Assembly: GCA_934196075.1 (NCBI GenBank)
Contig: CAKPVW010000025.1
Coordinates: 1-28,932, forward strand
Length of the DNA stretch: 28,932 bases
Origin: an uncultured Anaerovibrio sp.
Lineage (GTDB): Bacteria; Bacillota; Negativicutes; Selenomonadales; Selenomonadaceae
Reading direction: 5' to 3'
Shown: one piece after another, positions 1-9,220 of the stretch
How positions within the stretch are numbered: position 1 is the first letter of the stretch
How the letters are laid out: each line of letters begins with the position of its first letter
The notes under the pieces: model-generated
Seen by the model: only the letters and a program-made list of their open reading frames with translations
Database searches by the model: none
What the model was told of the DNA's origin: nothing
Position numbers and translations under genes: made by a program

Positions 1-79
1 TATATTGCTACAGCTAATGCCTCATCACAGGCGCTTCCCTTTTCTGGGAACACTATTATCGAAACCTCTACAGATAACA

Positions 80-250
80 TTTTTCATGCTATCATCTCCC
101 TGTAAACAAAACTGCTAGGCAGAACATTTACTTATTTGCAGGGCGACCATCATTTGTATCATTGATAACAGTATTTTAATACTGCGTCCGCTCCGTGGGT
201 AGAATCCCACAATATACGTGCATTATAACAAATGTTTCAATAGCAGTCAA
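80..250 (-). promoter_or_regulatory. Leftward promoter and structured leader of a gene leaving the window
   Basis: On the minus strand there is a TTGACT box (250-245), a 17-nt spacer and a perfect TATAAT (227-222). The predicted leader of about 140 nt contains two simple hairpins: GTGGG/CCCAC (195-199 with 206-210) and CAGTAT/ATACTG (169-184). A GGGAG purine run lies near 99-95. The gene it serves is cut by the window edge. A minus-strand frame starting with ATG at 80 stays open to base 1 (MLSVEVSIIVFPEKG...), but its spacing from the purine run is long. The other ATG, at 87, gives only a 20-codon frame. The leader could be a cis-regulatory RNA; I cannot match it to a known riboswitch class. 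Confidence 0.55.
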
Positions 251-300
251 ACTTATATTTTATAAAATTTACCTAGCCGTGCAAATCAGAATTTATGGGC

Positions 301-329
301 TTGACAAATAAAAGATTTTCTTGCATAAT
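301..329 (+). promoter_or_regulatory. Sigma-70-type promoter of the ROK-phosphatase-MFS operon
   Basis: TTGACA (301-306), a 17-nt spacer and CATAAT (324-329). It is a near-consensus promoter placed 45 bp before the first start codon of the operon, back to back with the leftward promoter at 222-250. Confidence 0.8.
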
Positions 330-355
330 ACTTTCAACGATAGTCGTTAAAAGTA
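329..355. promoter_or_regulatory. Palindromic operator, probably for the adjacent ROK repressor
   Basis: The 27-bp dyad is centred on base 342, with arms TACTTTCAACGA and TCGTTAAAAGTA. Eleven of twelve pairs match outside the 3-nt centre. It begins at the last base of the -10 box and covers the expected transcription start, a classical repressor position. Autorepression by the ROK protein encoded just downstream is inferred from position. Confidence 0.7.
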
Positions 356-373
356 TTTAGGTGGTGGGAATTT

Positions 374-1369
374 ATGTCCAATCGGGCAGATAAGATAAAA
401 GAATTTCACAAGCAGCAAATCAAGGATTTCTTTTTCCGCACCCATAGCGCCAGCAAGAAGGAATTAAGCAAGGCCACAGGAATTTCTCAGACCACTTGCA
501 CCACTATATTGCAGGAGCTGTTAGCAGAGGAATATCTCAAGCAAGGCTTAAATCGTGAGGCTACAGGGGGACGGCCTGAGAAATGCTATGTGTTGAACAA
601 AAATAATGCCTTTTACTGTTTGGTATGGATTCAGCGAGTAGCTACGGGCATTATCAATAGTATTAAGGTCTTGAATCAGGGGCAGGAAGAAATTTATCAG
701 CAGGATTTTTCAGCCAATAACTGGCAAATAGAGGATTTTATATCCCAGCTTCAGGAAGTATTCAAGTTGGAACTGCCGATTAAAACCATAGCTATTAGCA
801 TTCCTGGAGTTATTGACGGGAACAATGTTCTTACCTGTGATGTTGAAGAATTGTCTGGTTGTCCTTTGGTTGATGCCTTGAAGCAGTATTTTCCTGTAGA
901 AATTGTTATAGAAAATGATGTGAATCTGGCGGTGATTGGTCAGCATGGACAGGAAAGCAGCATTGCCTTTCTCTTTCAGGCCCCATCCGCCGGTGCTGGC
1001 AGCGGTATTATCCTCAACAACCAGCTGTACCGTGGCAAAAGCCTTTTTGCTGGAGAAATATGTCATTTGGATAATTGTAAATCCTGGAGCAAGGCACTGT
1101 CCTCTAGAGAGGACGCTCAAGAACAGTTATATAGATATATCAATGCAATTATCTGTATGTGGAATCCAGAAAAACTGGCTATTTACAGTGCCTTTGAGCC
1201 AGAAGAAAGCAAGCTGAGGCAATGGCTGAAGGATAATTTTATGCCTATTCATCACCCAGTGTTGGAGGTATTGGACAGCATGGATAGGCCGCTTTTCAAG
1301 GGCCTGCTGGAAATAGCTTATGATTCTCAGCGCAGTCACATTAGATTAGGAGAATTTAAACGATTTTAA
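374..1369 (+). CDS. ROK-family transcriptional regulator
   Basis: The 331-residue protein has an N-terminal winged-helix segment (about residues 15-60, with SKKELSKATGISQTTCTTIL as recognition-helix region) followed by a degenerate ROK sugar-kinase fold (about 85-325). ROK-like signatures include SIPGVIDG, IENDVNLAVIG and GSGIILNNQLYRG. The usual Cys-rich zinc motif of ROK proteins (CxCGxxGCxE) is absent, so a pure regulator is more likely than a sugar kinase. The ATG at 374 follows AGGTGGTGGG. It is the first gene of an operon, 23 bp before the PHP phosphatase, and its promoter is overlapped by a palindrome it probably binds. The ligand is probably a sugar or sugar phosphate, but the sequence does not say which. 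Confidence 0.85.
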   Translation: MSNRADKIKEFHKQQIKDFFFRTHSASKKELSKATGISQTTCTTILQELLAEEYLKQGLNREATGGRPEKCYVLNKNNAFYCLVWIQRVATGIINSIKVLNQGQEEIYQQDFSANNWQIEDFISQLQEVFKLELPIKTIAISIPGVIDGNNVLTCDVEELSGCPLVDALKQYFPVEIVIENDVNLAVIGQHGQESSIAFLFQAPSAGAGSGIILNNQLYRGKSLFAGEICHLDNCKSWSKALSSREDAQEQLYRYINAIICMWNPEKLAIYSAFEPEESKLRQWLKDNFMPIHHPVLEVLDSMDRPLFKGLLEIAYDSQRSHIRLGEFKRF

Positions 1370-1392
1370 TTAATGATGAGGAGGCAGCCATA

Positions 1393-2265
1393 ATGTTTGC
1401 AGATTATCATATTCATACATATTACAGCGATGATAGCACCTATCCTATGGAGCAGGTGGTTAAGGATGCCATTAGCAAGGGCATAACCGATTTATGCTTT
1501 ACAGACCATGTGGACTATGGTATCAAGGAGGATGCTGACAAATTAACTCCTGAACAGCGACAGGAATTAAAGGTTAAGATTCAGAACCCCAATGTACCTC
1601 AATACAATGTGGATTATCTGGCTTATGTGGCAGAATATCAGGTCTTAAAGGAAAAATATGCTGATAAAATAAATCTCAAGCTGGGTATGGAATTTGGTCT
1701 GCAAATTCATACTATTCTCCAGTACCAAAAGCTTTTTAACAGCTATCCCTTTGATTTTATCATTATGTCCTGTCATCAGGTGGAGAACAAGGAATTTTGG
1801 ACTCAGGAATTTCAGCAGGGACACAGCCAGGATGAATACAATCAACGTTATTATGATGAAATTTTGGCTCAGGTAAAGAATTATCACGATTATTCTGTGT
1901 TGGGGCATTTAGATTTAATTGCCCGCTATGACAAGGTTGGCGTATACCCTTTTGCCAAGATACAGGATAAAATAGCAGAGATTCTCAAAATTGTTATTGC
2001 TGACGGTAAAGGCATTGAGCTGAATACATCTTCGGTTCGTTACAAAATCCACAATGCTCAAGGGGAACCGGAGCTGACACCTTCTAGGGAAATTTTAGCT
2101 CTATACAAGGAACTAGGGGGAAGAATTATCACTACCGGCTCTGATTCCCATAAGCCGGAGCATTTGGGAGCTTATATTGCTGAGCAAAGTCAGGAGCTGA
2201 AGAAGCTGGGCTTTAAGGAAATCTGTACCTTTGAAAAAATGCAGCCTATTTTCCACAAGCTGTGA
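1393..2265 (+). CDS. PHP-domain phosphatase, HisJ (histidinol-phosphatase) family
   Basis: The 290-residue cytoplasmic enzyme has a PHP metal-binding fold. Visible metal-ligand motifs are HxH at residues 6-8 (YHIHTYYSD), TDH at 37-39, a central MEFG, SCHQVE, GHLDLI, and the C-terminal GSDSHKPEHLG. The family hydrolyses phosphate monoesters using a polynuclear metal centre; HisJ acts on histidinol phosphate. The start has a strong GAGGAGG 9 bases upstream. It sits between a ROK regulator and an MFS permease with no histidine-biosynthesis gene nearby, so a sugar-phosphate or other phosphomonoester substrate is possible. The family call is firm; the substrate is not. Confidence 0.85.
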   Translation: MFADYHIHTYYSDDSTYPMEQVVKDAISKGITDLCFTDHVDYGIKEDADKLTPEQRQELKVKIQNPNVPQYNVDYLAYVAEYQVLKEKYADKINLKLGMEFGLQIHTILQYQKLFNSYPFDFIIMSCHQVENKEFWTQEFQQGHSQDEYNQRYYDEILAQVKNYHDYSVLGHLDLIARYDKVGVYPFAKIQDKIAEILKIVIADGKGIELNTSSVRYKIHNAQGEPELTPSREILALYKELGGRIITTGSDSHKPEHLGAYIAEQSQELKKLGFKEICTFEKMQPIFHKL

Positions 2266-2306
2266 TTATGGCTTAATTATTAATATTTTGTGAAGGAGTA
2301 AAATTA

Positions 2307-3458
2307 ATGCAGGAAATCTCTTTAAAATGGCGGCAGCACTCTGTCCGTGGTATTTTCTTTTTAGCTGGTCTAGCTGGCGCTACTTGGGCTCCTATGGTGC
2401 CTATTGTGAAGCAGCGATTAGGTATAACCGATGATATTATGGGGATGCTGCTTTTGTGTATAGGTATTGGTTCCATGTTTTCCATGCCACTTACTGGGGC
2501 GATGGCTAAGAAATATGGTTGTCGCAAGGTAATTACACTAGCCAGTATGTTGATGATAGGTATTCTTTTTGGCCTTAGTCAGGTAAATTCTGTTTATATG
2601 GTAGCAGCCTTTTTGTTGTTATTTGGCAGTGCTATTGGTATGCTAGATGTAACTATGAATATTAATGCAGTGCTGGTGGAGAAAATCAGCCCTCGCAGTA
2701 TTATGTCAAATTATCATGGGATGTGGAGCACTGGCTGTTTCGTAGGAGCCGGCCTTTTTGCCCTTTGCCTCTCCAATGGCCTTTCCGTTACAAATGCCAC
2801 CTGCATTTCTCTGCTTATAATGGCAGCTATTATTGCTGTATTCTCAGGCAAGCTGTTGGAATATGGTGATGATAGCAAATCTGAAGAAAAAGCTCCTTTG
2901 ATAGCGATTCCAAAGGGCATAGTGGTTTTCTTTAGTATTGTTACCGGTATTTCTTTCTTGGTGGAAGGTGCCGTTATGGACTGGAGCGGTATCTTTATTA
3001 CAGAGGTGCACAATATGGATATTGCTTTGGCTGGTACAGGCTATTCCATCTACTCCGCAGCTATGTTGCTGTGCCGTTTTGGCGGAGATGCGGCCGTACG
3101 CCGTTTAGGCCGTAAGATTGTAGCTCTGGGCGGTATGATTATCAGCTGTTTAGGCTTTTTGCTGTTAATATTCTCCCCTTGGGAAATTGGCACCTTTGCC
3201 TCCTTCTTTATTATGGGTATCGGCTTGGCCAATGTAGTACCAGTGGTATTTTCCATTATGGGTAAGCAGAAGGATATGCCATCCGCCCAGGCCATTGCCG
3301 CCGTAAGCACTGTAGGCTATATGGGTGTCTTAGGCGGCCCCGCAGCAATCGGCTTTATCTCCAACGCTACCAATCTCAACATAGCCTTTGGGATTATTGC
3401 TATCTTGATTGTTATACAGACATTGATTACAAAATATGTTTTTCAAAAAATGAATTAA
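2307..3458 (+). CDS. Major facilitator superfamily (MFS) transporter
   Basis: The 383-residue protein is made almost entirely of about 12 hydrophobic segments, with the typical MFS loop 2-3 motif (GAMAKKYGCRKV, about residues 63-74) and a related RLGRKIV motif in the second half (about 264-270). It would sit in the inner membrane as a secondary transporter. The start ATG follows AAGGAG. It is the third gene of the ROK-phosphatase operon, 41 bp after the phosphatase, and is followed by a strong terminator. Co-transcription with a ROK regulator suggests a sugar-like substrate for uptake or efflux, which is inference only. Confidence 0.85.
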   Translation: MQEISLKWRQHSVRGIFFLAGLAGATWAPMVPIVKQRLGITDDIMGMLLLCIGIGSMFSMPLTGAMAKKYGCRKVITLASMLMIGILFGLSQVNSVYMVAAFLLLFGSAIGMLDVTMNINAVLVEKISPRSIMSNYHGMWSTGCFVGAGLFALCLSNGLSVTNATCISLLIMAAIIAVFSGKLLEYGDDSKSEEKAPLIAIPKGIVVFFSIVTGISFLVEGAVMDWSGIFITEVHNMDIALAGTGYSIYSAAMLLCRFGGDAAVRRLGRKIVALGGMIISCLGFLLLIFSPWEIGTFASFFIMGIGLANVVPVVFSIMGKQKDMPSAQAIAAVSTVGYMGVLGGPAAIGFISNATNLNIAFGIIAILIVIQTLITKYVFQKMN

Positions 3459-3469
3459 ATAGAGCATAA

Positions 3470-3515
3470 AAAAATGAGGTTGCCACTTTTGTAGTAAAGC
3501 GATAACCTCATTTTT
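3470..3515. terminator. Bidirectional rho-independent terminator
   Basis: A perfect 12-bp stem (AAAAATGAGGTT at 3470-3481 with AACCTCATTTTT at 3504-3515) carries an A-run on the left and a T-run on the right. It can stop both the rightward MFS operon and the leftward symporter gene that converge here. Confidence 0.9.
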
Positions 3516-3525
3516 ATTTTACAAT

Positions 3526-4926
3526 TTAATTCCAGTAATCTAATTTTTCCGTAATGCCAATACTGGAGGCTTTAAAGACAGGATTTTTGCCAGCGTTGCG
3601 CTGCTGCTCGTAGTCATTGAGACAGGCCATGGCACGACCGCCTAGAATGACGATGACAGGCAGGTTGATAATAGCCATACAGCCCATCAATACATCGGCA
3701 GTATCCCACAACAGGCCCATGCTGGAGCCGGAGCCAATGAAAATCAGCAGGCAGGCCAGCAGGCGATAGCAAATCATAAACATTTTGCCTGGCACAGCCT
3801 CGTTAATATAGGCCAAGCAGTTATCTACATAGTAGAGATTGCCCAGCAGAGTAGTAAAGGCAAATAACAGCATGGAAACAGTCAGGAAGATACCAGCACC
3901 ATTGCCCAGGGTAGCATCCAGAGCCGCCTGAACATAAGGGGCGCCAGCCATTTCCGCAGTAGGCTCTACACCGGAGCTCATGCACAGGAAGGCAGTAGCT
4001 GTACAGATAAGCAGAGTGTCAATAAATACGGAGAACATCTGCACAAGGCCCTGCTTAACAGGATGGGAAACATCAGCAGAGGCAGCGGCATTTGGAGCGG
4101 AACCTACACCAGCCTCATTGGAATAAAGGCCACGTTTGATACCCAGCATAACACAGGAGCCGGTAAAGCCACCGAAGATAGCCTCAAAATCAAAGGCCTC
4201 GGCAAAGATAGTCTCAAAAACATGAGGCAGCAGGCCGATATTCAGCAGGGTAACAACACCAGCTACCAGCACATAAATCAGTCCCATAAAAGGCACCAAA
4301 GTGGAGGTAATACGGATAATACGGCGACCGCCCCCAAAGATGCACCAGCCAACCATCACAGCCAGAATACCGCCGATTATCCAAGGGGTAGACTGGGCAT
4401 CATAGAAGCCAAAGCCAGAGAAGGTGGATTGGAGGTTGTAGGCACACAGCATATTAAAGCCTACACCATAGGTGAGAATCAGGGAAAGTGCAAAAATCAC
4501 TGCAATAAATCTGTTTTTTAGGGCACTTTCAATGTAGTAGGCTGGACCGCCATAGCTGCTATGAGGGCCACGCTTTTTGTAAATCTGTGCCAGAGTGCTT
4601 TCCACAAAGGCAGAGCCGCCACCAACAATAGCAGCCAGCCACATCCAGAACATGGAACCAAAGCCACCGAGACACAGAGCAGTGGATACACCGATAATAT
4701 TACCAGTACCTACCCGGGAGGCTGTGGAAACCATAAGGGCCTGGAAAGAGGAAACGCTGTTCTTGTCAACCTTTTTCTCCGTAATAACCCGCAGGGTTTC
4801 CCCTAAAAGACGCAGCTGAATAAATCTGGTGCGGAAGGTGTAGTACAGGCCAACACCTATCAGCATGATAATCAGCAGCTTGCCATACATAAAATTAGAT
4901 ATGGCACCTATCAATTCTGCATACAT
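3526..4926 (-). CDS. Sodium:amino-acid (alanine/glycine) symporter, AGCS family
   Basis: The 466-residue inner-membrane protein has roughly ten or more hydrophobic segments. The family core is visible near the N-terminus: VGTGNIIGVSTALCLGG, then WLAAIVGGGSAFVESTLAQIY and GGPAYYIESAL, plus a mid-protein GLYSNEAGVGSAPNAAA stretch. AGCS proteins import alanine, glycine or similar amino acids with Na+. Length fits the family (about 450-490). The ATG at 4926 follows AAAAGGAG on the minus strand. It is monocistronic, with its own promoter at 4994-4966 and a shared terminator at its 3' end. Substrate among small neutral amino acids is not resolvable here. Confidence 0.93.
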   Translation of the reverse strand: MYAELIGAISNFMYGKLLIIMLIGVGLYYTFRTRFIQLRLLGETLRVITEKKVDKNSVSSFQALMVSTASRVGTGNIIGVSTALCLGGFGSMFWMWLAAIVGGGSAFVESTLAQIYKKRGPHSSYGGPAYYIESALKNRFIAVIFALSLILTYGVGFNMLCAYNLQSTFSGFGFYDAQSTPWIIGGILAVMVGWCIFGGGRRIIRITSTLVPFMGLIYVLVAGVVTLLNIGLLPHVFETIFAEAFDFEAIFGGFTGSCVMLGIKRGLYSNEAGVGSAPNAAASADVSHPVKQGLVQMFSVFIDTLLICTATAFLCMSSGVEPTAEMAGAPYVQAALDATLGNGAGIFLTVSMLLFAFTTLLGNLYYVDNCLAYINEAVPGKMFMICYRLLACLLIFIGSGSSMGLLWDTADVLMGCMAIINLPVIVILGGRAMACLNDYEQQRNAGKNPVFKASSIGITEKLDYWN

Positions 4927-4965
4927 TTCAAATTCTCCTTTTCTATACGTTATATATACAGATAT

Positions 4966-4994
4966 ATTATAATGGCATATTAGAAATAAAACAA
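4966..4994 (-). promoter_or_regulatory. Promoter of the amino-acid symporter
   Basis: Minus strand TTGTTT (4994-4989), a 17-nt spacer and TATAAT (4971-4966). It lies 40 bp before the symporter start. Confidence 0.65.
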
Positions 4995-5117
4995 GATTAT
5001 AGATATAGGCAAAAATTTTATGCTTATACTGGCATAGGAGGCACAGTCATCTTCTTTACAGAATTAAGCAGGAAAAGATTGGCAAATGAAATAAATACTG
5101 TACTATAAGGGCCAAAT

Positions 5118-5147
5118 TTGCTATTTTAGTGGATTTCATGGTATAAT
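5118..5147 (+). promoter_or_regulatory. Candidate gyrA promoter
   Basis: TTGCTA (5118-5123), an 18-nt spacer and a perfect TATAAT (5142-5147), 41 bp before the gyrA start. The rest of 4927-5188 shows only the divergent symporter promoter and AT-rich sequence. Confidence 0.65.
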
Positions 5148-5188
5148 TAGAGGCTGAATATTGTTTATTATTTAATTGAGGTGAGAGT

Positions 5189-7618
5189 GTGGAATTTGGT
5201 AATGGTAGGATTTTACCGGTAAATCTGGAACAGGAAATGCGTAATTCCTATATTGATTATGCCATGAGCGTTATTGTTTCCAGAGCTTTGCCAGATGTCC
5301 GTGATGGCTTGAAGCCAGTTCATAGAAGAATATTATATGCTATGCAGGAAGCCGGCATGACTTCCGGCAAGCCTTACAAGAAATCAGCCCGTATTGTAGG
5401 CGAAGTTCTTGGTAAATATCATCCTCATGGTGATAGCTCTGTTTATGATGCTATTGTGCGTATGGCTCAGGATTTCTCCATGCGTTATATGCTGGCGGAT
5501 GGCCACGGCAACTTTGGTTCTGTGGATGGTGATCCTCCAGCAGCTATGCGTTACACTGAGGTACGTATGGCCAAAATTGCAGAGTTGATGCTGCAGGATA
5601 TTGATAAGGACACAGTGGATTTTGTACCAAACTACGATGAATCCCTGAAGGAACCTTCTGTATTGCCAGCCAAGTTCCCAGAGCTGTTGGTAAATGGTAC
5701 ATCTGGTATTGCGGTAGGTATGGCTACCAATATTCCTCCTCATAATATGAGTGAGGTTATTGATGGTGTTTTGATGCTTATTGACAATCCTGATGCTTCC
5801 GTAGAGGAGCTGATGACTGTTATTAAGGGGCCGGACTTTCCTACTGGCGGTTTGATTATGGGCACCAACGGCATTCGTGATGCTTATACTACTGGCCGTG
5901 GCTCTGTGAAGATGCGGGCCAAGGCACATATTGAAACCATGTCCAATGGCAAGCCAAGAATCGTAGTTACTGAGCTGCCTTATCAGGTGAACAAGGCAAG
6001 ACTGATTGAGAAGATTGCAGAGCTGGCTAGAGACAAGCAGATTGAGGGCATTACTGACCTGCGGGATGAATCTGACCGCAAGGGCATGAGCATTGTCATT
6101 GAATTGCGCAAGGATATTAACCCTGATATTATGCTGAACCAGCTGTACAAGCATACTCAGCTGCAAGATACCTTTGGCGTGATTATGTTGGCGCTGGTGG
6201 ATAACCAGCCACGTATTTTGACTCTGAAGCAGGTACTGCATTATTACATCCAGCATCAGGAGGATGTTATTACCAGAAGAACTAGATATGAGCTGTCCAA
6301 GGCTGAGGCAAGAGCTCATATTTTAGAGGGTTTGACTATTGCTCTGGATCATCTGGATGCTGTTATTAGCACTATTCGTGAGTCCCAGACAGCTGATATT
6401 GCCCGCAATGCTTTGATGGATGGCTTCAAGCTTACTGAAAAACAGGCTCAGGCTATCCTCGATTTGCGTCTCCAGCGTCTTACCGGCTTGGAGCGGGAAA
6501 AGATTGAGGAAGAATATCAGGAAGTTCTGAAGAAAATTGAATGGTTAAAGTCTGTTTTGGCAGATGAAAGCAAGATTATGACCATTATCAAGGAAGAACT
6601 TACGGCAGTTAGAGAAAAATATGGCGATGCCCGCCGTACTGTTATTACCTATGATATGTCCGAAATGAGCGAAGAGGATCTGATTGCTGATGAGGATGTG
6701 GTATTGACTGTCAGCCACAATAACTATATCAAGCGTATGAAGCTTGATACCTATAACAAGCAGAATCGCGGCGGTCAGGGGATTCTGGGTATGTCCACCA
6801 AGGAAGGGGACTTTGTGGAGAATATTCTTATTACCACTACCCATCATACTATCCTGTTCTTTACCAGTCGTGGCCGGGTACATTATCTCAAGGCATATCA
6901 GATTGCTGAGGCCAGCCGCCAGGCTAGAGGGACAGCTATGATTAACCTTTTGAAGCTAGACAAGGGTGAAAAGATTACTGCTGTATTGCAGGTACGTGAG
7001 TACAATCCTGCTAAATTCCTCTTTATGGCTACTCGCAAGGGTATTGTCAAGAAGGTTCAGCTTTCTGAGTTCAATACCACCCGCAAGCTGGGAGTTATTG
7101 CCCTGAAACTGGACGATGACGATGAGCTGATTGGTGTTAAGCAGACTGATGGCCAGAAGCAGATTGTTATCGGTACCCGCAATGGTTATGCTATTATCTT
7201 TGATGAGGATGAGGTACGCTCCATGGGGCGTATTGCCAGAGGTGTCAAGGGTATCAAGCTGCGGGATGGCGATGAGGTTGTAGGCATGGATACCATCAAG
7301 CGAAATTCAGAGATTTTGACAGTTACTGCTGGCGGTTATGGCAAGCGTACCAAGGTGGAGGAATATACTAGCCATCATCGTGGTGCTATGGGTGTTATCA
7401 ACCTGAAGGTTACAGAGAAAACCGGTGAGGTTATTGGCTTAAAGGTAGTTCGTGATGGGCAGGAGCTGATGCTTATCAGCACTAACGGAATTATTATCCG
7501 CACAGGTCTGGATAAGATTTCTGTTATTGGCCGTGCTTCTCAGGGGGTTATCATTATGAAAACTGCTGAGGATGACAAGGTTGCTTCCATGGCGATTCTG
7601 ACTCAGAAGGCTGAATAA
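5189..7618 (+). CDS. gyrA: DNA gyrase subunit A
   Basis: The 809-residue subunit cleaves and religates DNA in the A2B2 gyrase that introduces negative supercoils. The catalytic tyrosine is Tyr122 in [10 protein letters not shown]. The quinolone-resistance region reads [11 protein letters not shown] with Ser83 and Asp87, the susceptible-type residues by E. coli numbering. A DNA-gate/coiled-coil section is followed by a six-bladed C-terminal DNA-wrapping domain from about residue 500. The GyrA box is atypical: QNRGGQG at 525-531 instead of the usual Q(R/K)RGG(R/K)G. The start is GTG, 4-5 bases after GAGGTGAG. gyrB is not in the window. ParC is the alternative, but length, the wrapping-domain box and sequence character favour GyrA. 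Confidence 0.95.
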   Translation: MEFGNGRILPVNLEQEMRNSYIDYAMSVIVSRALPDVRDGLKPVHRRILYAMQEAGMTSGKPYKKSARIVGEVLGKYHPHGDSSVYDAIVRMAQDFSMRYMLADGHGNFGSVDGDPPAAMRYTEVRMAKIAELMLQDIDKDTVDFVPNYDESLKEPSVLPAKFPELLVNGTSGIAVGMATNIPPHNMSEVIDGVLMLIDNPDASVEELMTVIKGPDFPTGGLIMGTNGIRDAYTTGRGSVKMRAKAHIETMSNGKPRIVVTELPYQVNKARLIEKIAELARDKQIEGITDLRDESDRKGMSIVIELRKDINPDIMLNQLYKHTQLQDTFGVIMLALVDNQPRILTLKQVLHYYIQHQEDVITRRTRYELSKAEARAHILEGLTIALDHLDAVISTIRESQTADIARNALMDGFKLTEKQAQAILDLRLQRLTGLEREKIEEEYQEVLKKIEWLKSVLADESKIMTIIKEELTAVREKYGDARRTVITYDMSEMSEEDLIADEDVVLTVSHNNYIKRMKLDTYNKQNRGGQGILGMSTKEGDFVENILITTTHHTILFFTSRGRVHYLKAYQIAEASRQARGTAMINLLKLDKGEKITAVLQVREYNPAKFLFMATRKGIVKKVQLSEFNTTRKLGVIALKLDDDDELIGVKQTDGQKQIVIGTRNGYAIIFDEDEVRSMGRIARGVKGIKLRDGDEVVGMDTIKRNSEILTVTAGGYGKRTKVEEYTSHHRGAMGVINLKVTEKTGEVIGLKVVRDGQELMLISTNGIIIRTGLDKISVIGRASQGVIIMKTAEDDKVASMAILTQKAE

Positions 7619-7629
7619 AATAGTTTATG

Positions 7630-7669
7630 TACACAGAGAGGGTAATATATCTTCTCTGTGTATTTTTTT
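7630..7669 (+). terminator. Rho-independent terminator of gyrA
   Basis: A 10-bp stem TACACAGAGA (7630-7639) / TCTCTGTGTA (7653-7662) is followed by seven T residues. It starts 11 bp after the gyrA stop codon. Confidence 0.88.
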
Positions 7670-7677
7670 GTACAAAA

Positions 7678-7721
7678 AAATTCCCCTTTACAGACAGTAC
7701 ACAGTCTCTAAAGGGGAATTT
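7678..7721 (-). terminator. Rho-independent terminator of the leftward LCP gene
   Basis: An 18-bp stem with one mismatch (7678-7695 with 7704-7721; core ATTCCCCTTTA / TAAAGGGGAAT) is followed on the minus strand by a run of seven Ts. It lies 10 bp beyond the LCP stop codon. Confidence 0.88.
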
Positions 7722-7730
7722 GTTGATATT

Positions 7731-9041
7731 TTAATTTGAGGTTTTGCCAGCAGCAGGCAAATTCATACTTGGAGCAGGAGCTGGTTCTGTGGCTTCCGGC
7801 AAAGTTTCACGGGTAGTGGCGCTGGAAGATTCTGCTTCAGACTTGCTGCTCTTGTCAGCTTTACCATCCTTAGATGATTCAGTTATGGATTCATCTGCAA
7901 CCGCTTCTTTTTCCCTGGTGGTACGATGTTTTTTATCCTTGCTCTGGGCAGAGTTGCTATCATCATCATAGCGATCCAGTCCCAGCTTACGCTTGGTTGT
8001 TTCGTTCATAGGAATTTCCTGGGCATCCTCAGGTACGGAGTTTTCGTATTCCAACATTTCCCGCTGGGTGGCACTGCGCAAATCTGGACTGATTCGTACA
8101 TCCAGAGTATTGGCTACAGTGGCTCGCAGCTTGGACAAATCAGGAATCCAATAGCTGACACCGCCAATGTACATAGGACGTCCTGGCAGCATTTCTGTTT
8201 GGAGTCCATAGGATTGGGCTTCTTTCAGGGCAGCCATAAATTCTATCATTTGCTTTACAGAAAGGTCAGTATTGATGGAATCTACAACCTCGCTGATTAT
8301 AGATGGGATTCTTGGAATAATAGCAGGAGAGGTTAGCTTGTCCATAACAGCCTTCATAAACTTTTGCTGTCTGGTAATACGGCCAATATCTCCTTCCTCA
8401 TCACGATATCTTACATAGGTAATGGCTGTGCTGCCATCCATATGCTGTTGTCCAGGATAAAGATTAATGACCAGACCGCCGTTATCATCCCAAGGGTCCT
8501 CATAATACATACGCTTTTCGACATTAATATCTATACCGCCAATAGCATCGATAATTTTAGTGAAAGCATTGACATTGATAATAACGTAATGCTCCATTTC
8601 CACCCCAAGCAAATCCTCAACTGTGCTTTGGGTAAGTTTATGACCGCCGTAGGCATAGGCAGCATTGATTTTGTCAAAGCCGTGTCCCTTGATTTTCACA
8701 CGGGTATCTCTAGGTACAGACAGAATAGCTGCTTTGTGTTTTTTAGCATCCAAAGTAGCGATCATCAGGGTATCAGATCGGCCTACATCCCCTTCACGTT
8801 CATCTACACCCATGAGCATAACTACGGTTTTATCTGGGGATTCCATGCGGGCAGCTTTTTTTTCGGTAGGTTTGTCATCAAAAAGACTGGAAGAAGCAAA
8901 GATTGCTCCTGCAACAGCTGCTATCACGAAGGCCAGAATTAACAGTACAATGGGCAGCCAGGATTTCTTTTTCTTTTTTTGATGCCTATCACGTCGGGAA
9001 CGGTAAATAGGCTGTTTTTCATCATATTGTTTTTTTGGCAA
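7731..9041 (-). CDS. LCP (LytR-CpsA-Psr) family envelope protein
   Basis: The 436-residue protein has a short basic cytoplasmic N-terminus (RSRRDRHQKKKKK), one membrane anchor (about residues 28-50), and an LCP domain (about 70-270) with the arginine-rich catalytic signatures VPRDTRVKIKG and RYRDEEGDIGRITRQQKF. Its tail (about 345-436) is low-complexity, rich in Ser/Lys/Glu, then Pro/Ala. LCP enzymes transfer undecaprenyl-phosphate-linked glycopolymers to peptidoglycan or other envelope acceptors. The start appears to be TTG at 9041, preceded by an AGTGAG purine stretch; no in-frame ATG occurs before residue 67, which would remove the anchor. It is transcribed alone, with a strong terminator. 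The polymer it attaches in this organism is unknown. Confidence 0.88.
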   Translation of the reverse strand: MPKKQYDEKQPIYRSRRDRHQKKKKKSWLPIVLLILAFVIAAVAGAIFASSSLFDDKPTEKKAARMESPDKTVVMLMGVDEREGDVGRSDTLMIATLDAKKHKAAILSVPRDTRVKIKGHGFDKINAAYAYGGHKLTQSTVEDLLGVEMEHYVIINVNAFTKIIDAIGGIDINVEKRMYYEDPWDDNGGLVINLYPGQQHMDGSTAITYVRYRDEEGDIGRITRQQKFMKAVMDKLTSPAIIPRIPSIISEVVDSINTDLSVKQMIEFMAALKEAQSYGLQTEMLPGRPMYIGGVSYWIPDLSKLRATVANTLDVRISPDLRSATQREMLEYENSVPEDAQEIPMNETTKRKLGLDRYDDDSNSAQSKDKKHRTTREKEAVADESITESSKDGKADKSSKSEAESSSATTRETLPEATEPAPAPSMNLPAAGKTSN

Positions 9042-9220
9042 TATATTTCATCTCACTTTATTAAAATAAGCAAGCTGCCTCAGCTATTTTATCCTTCTGC
9101 TTTCACTAAAAGCAGGATATATGCTAATGACAAGCATACTATACTATTCTATTATACATCCTTTTGTGAAAATTTGCTTGAAGAAATAGATAAAATAGGA
9201 GGGGAATTTTTCAACTTATC
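9042..9220 (-). promoter_or_regulatory. 5' region of the LCP gene
   Basis: A perfect TATAAT on the minus strand (9156-9151) has no good -35 box at 16-18 nt. A hairpin CTGCTTT/AAAGCAG (9097-9103 with 9109-9115) lies in the presumed leader. No coding frame is convincing. Confidence 0.35.

Noticed and set aside
4063..4521. 152-codon plus-strand frame opposite the AGCS symporter
   Set aside because: Antisense to a well-conserved transporter; composition typical of a reverse reading.
5384..6319. 311-codon open frame on the minus strand inside gyrA
   Set aside because: It is fully antisense to a certain gene, has no recognisable domain and no ribosome site; a composition artefact.
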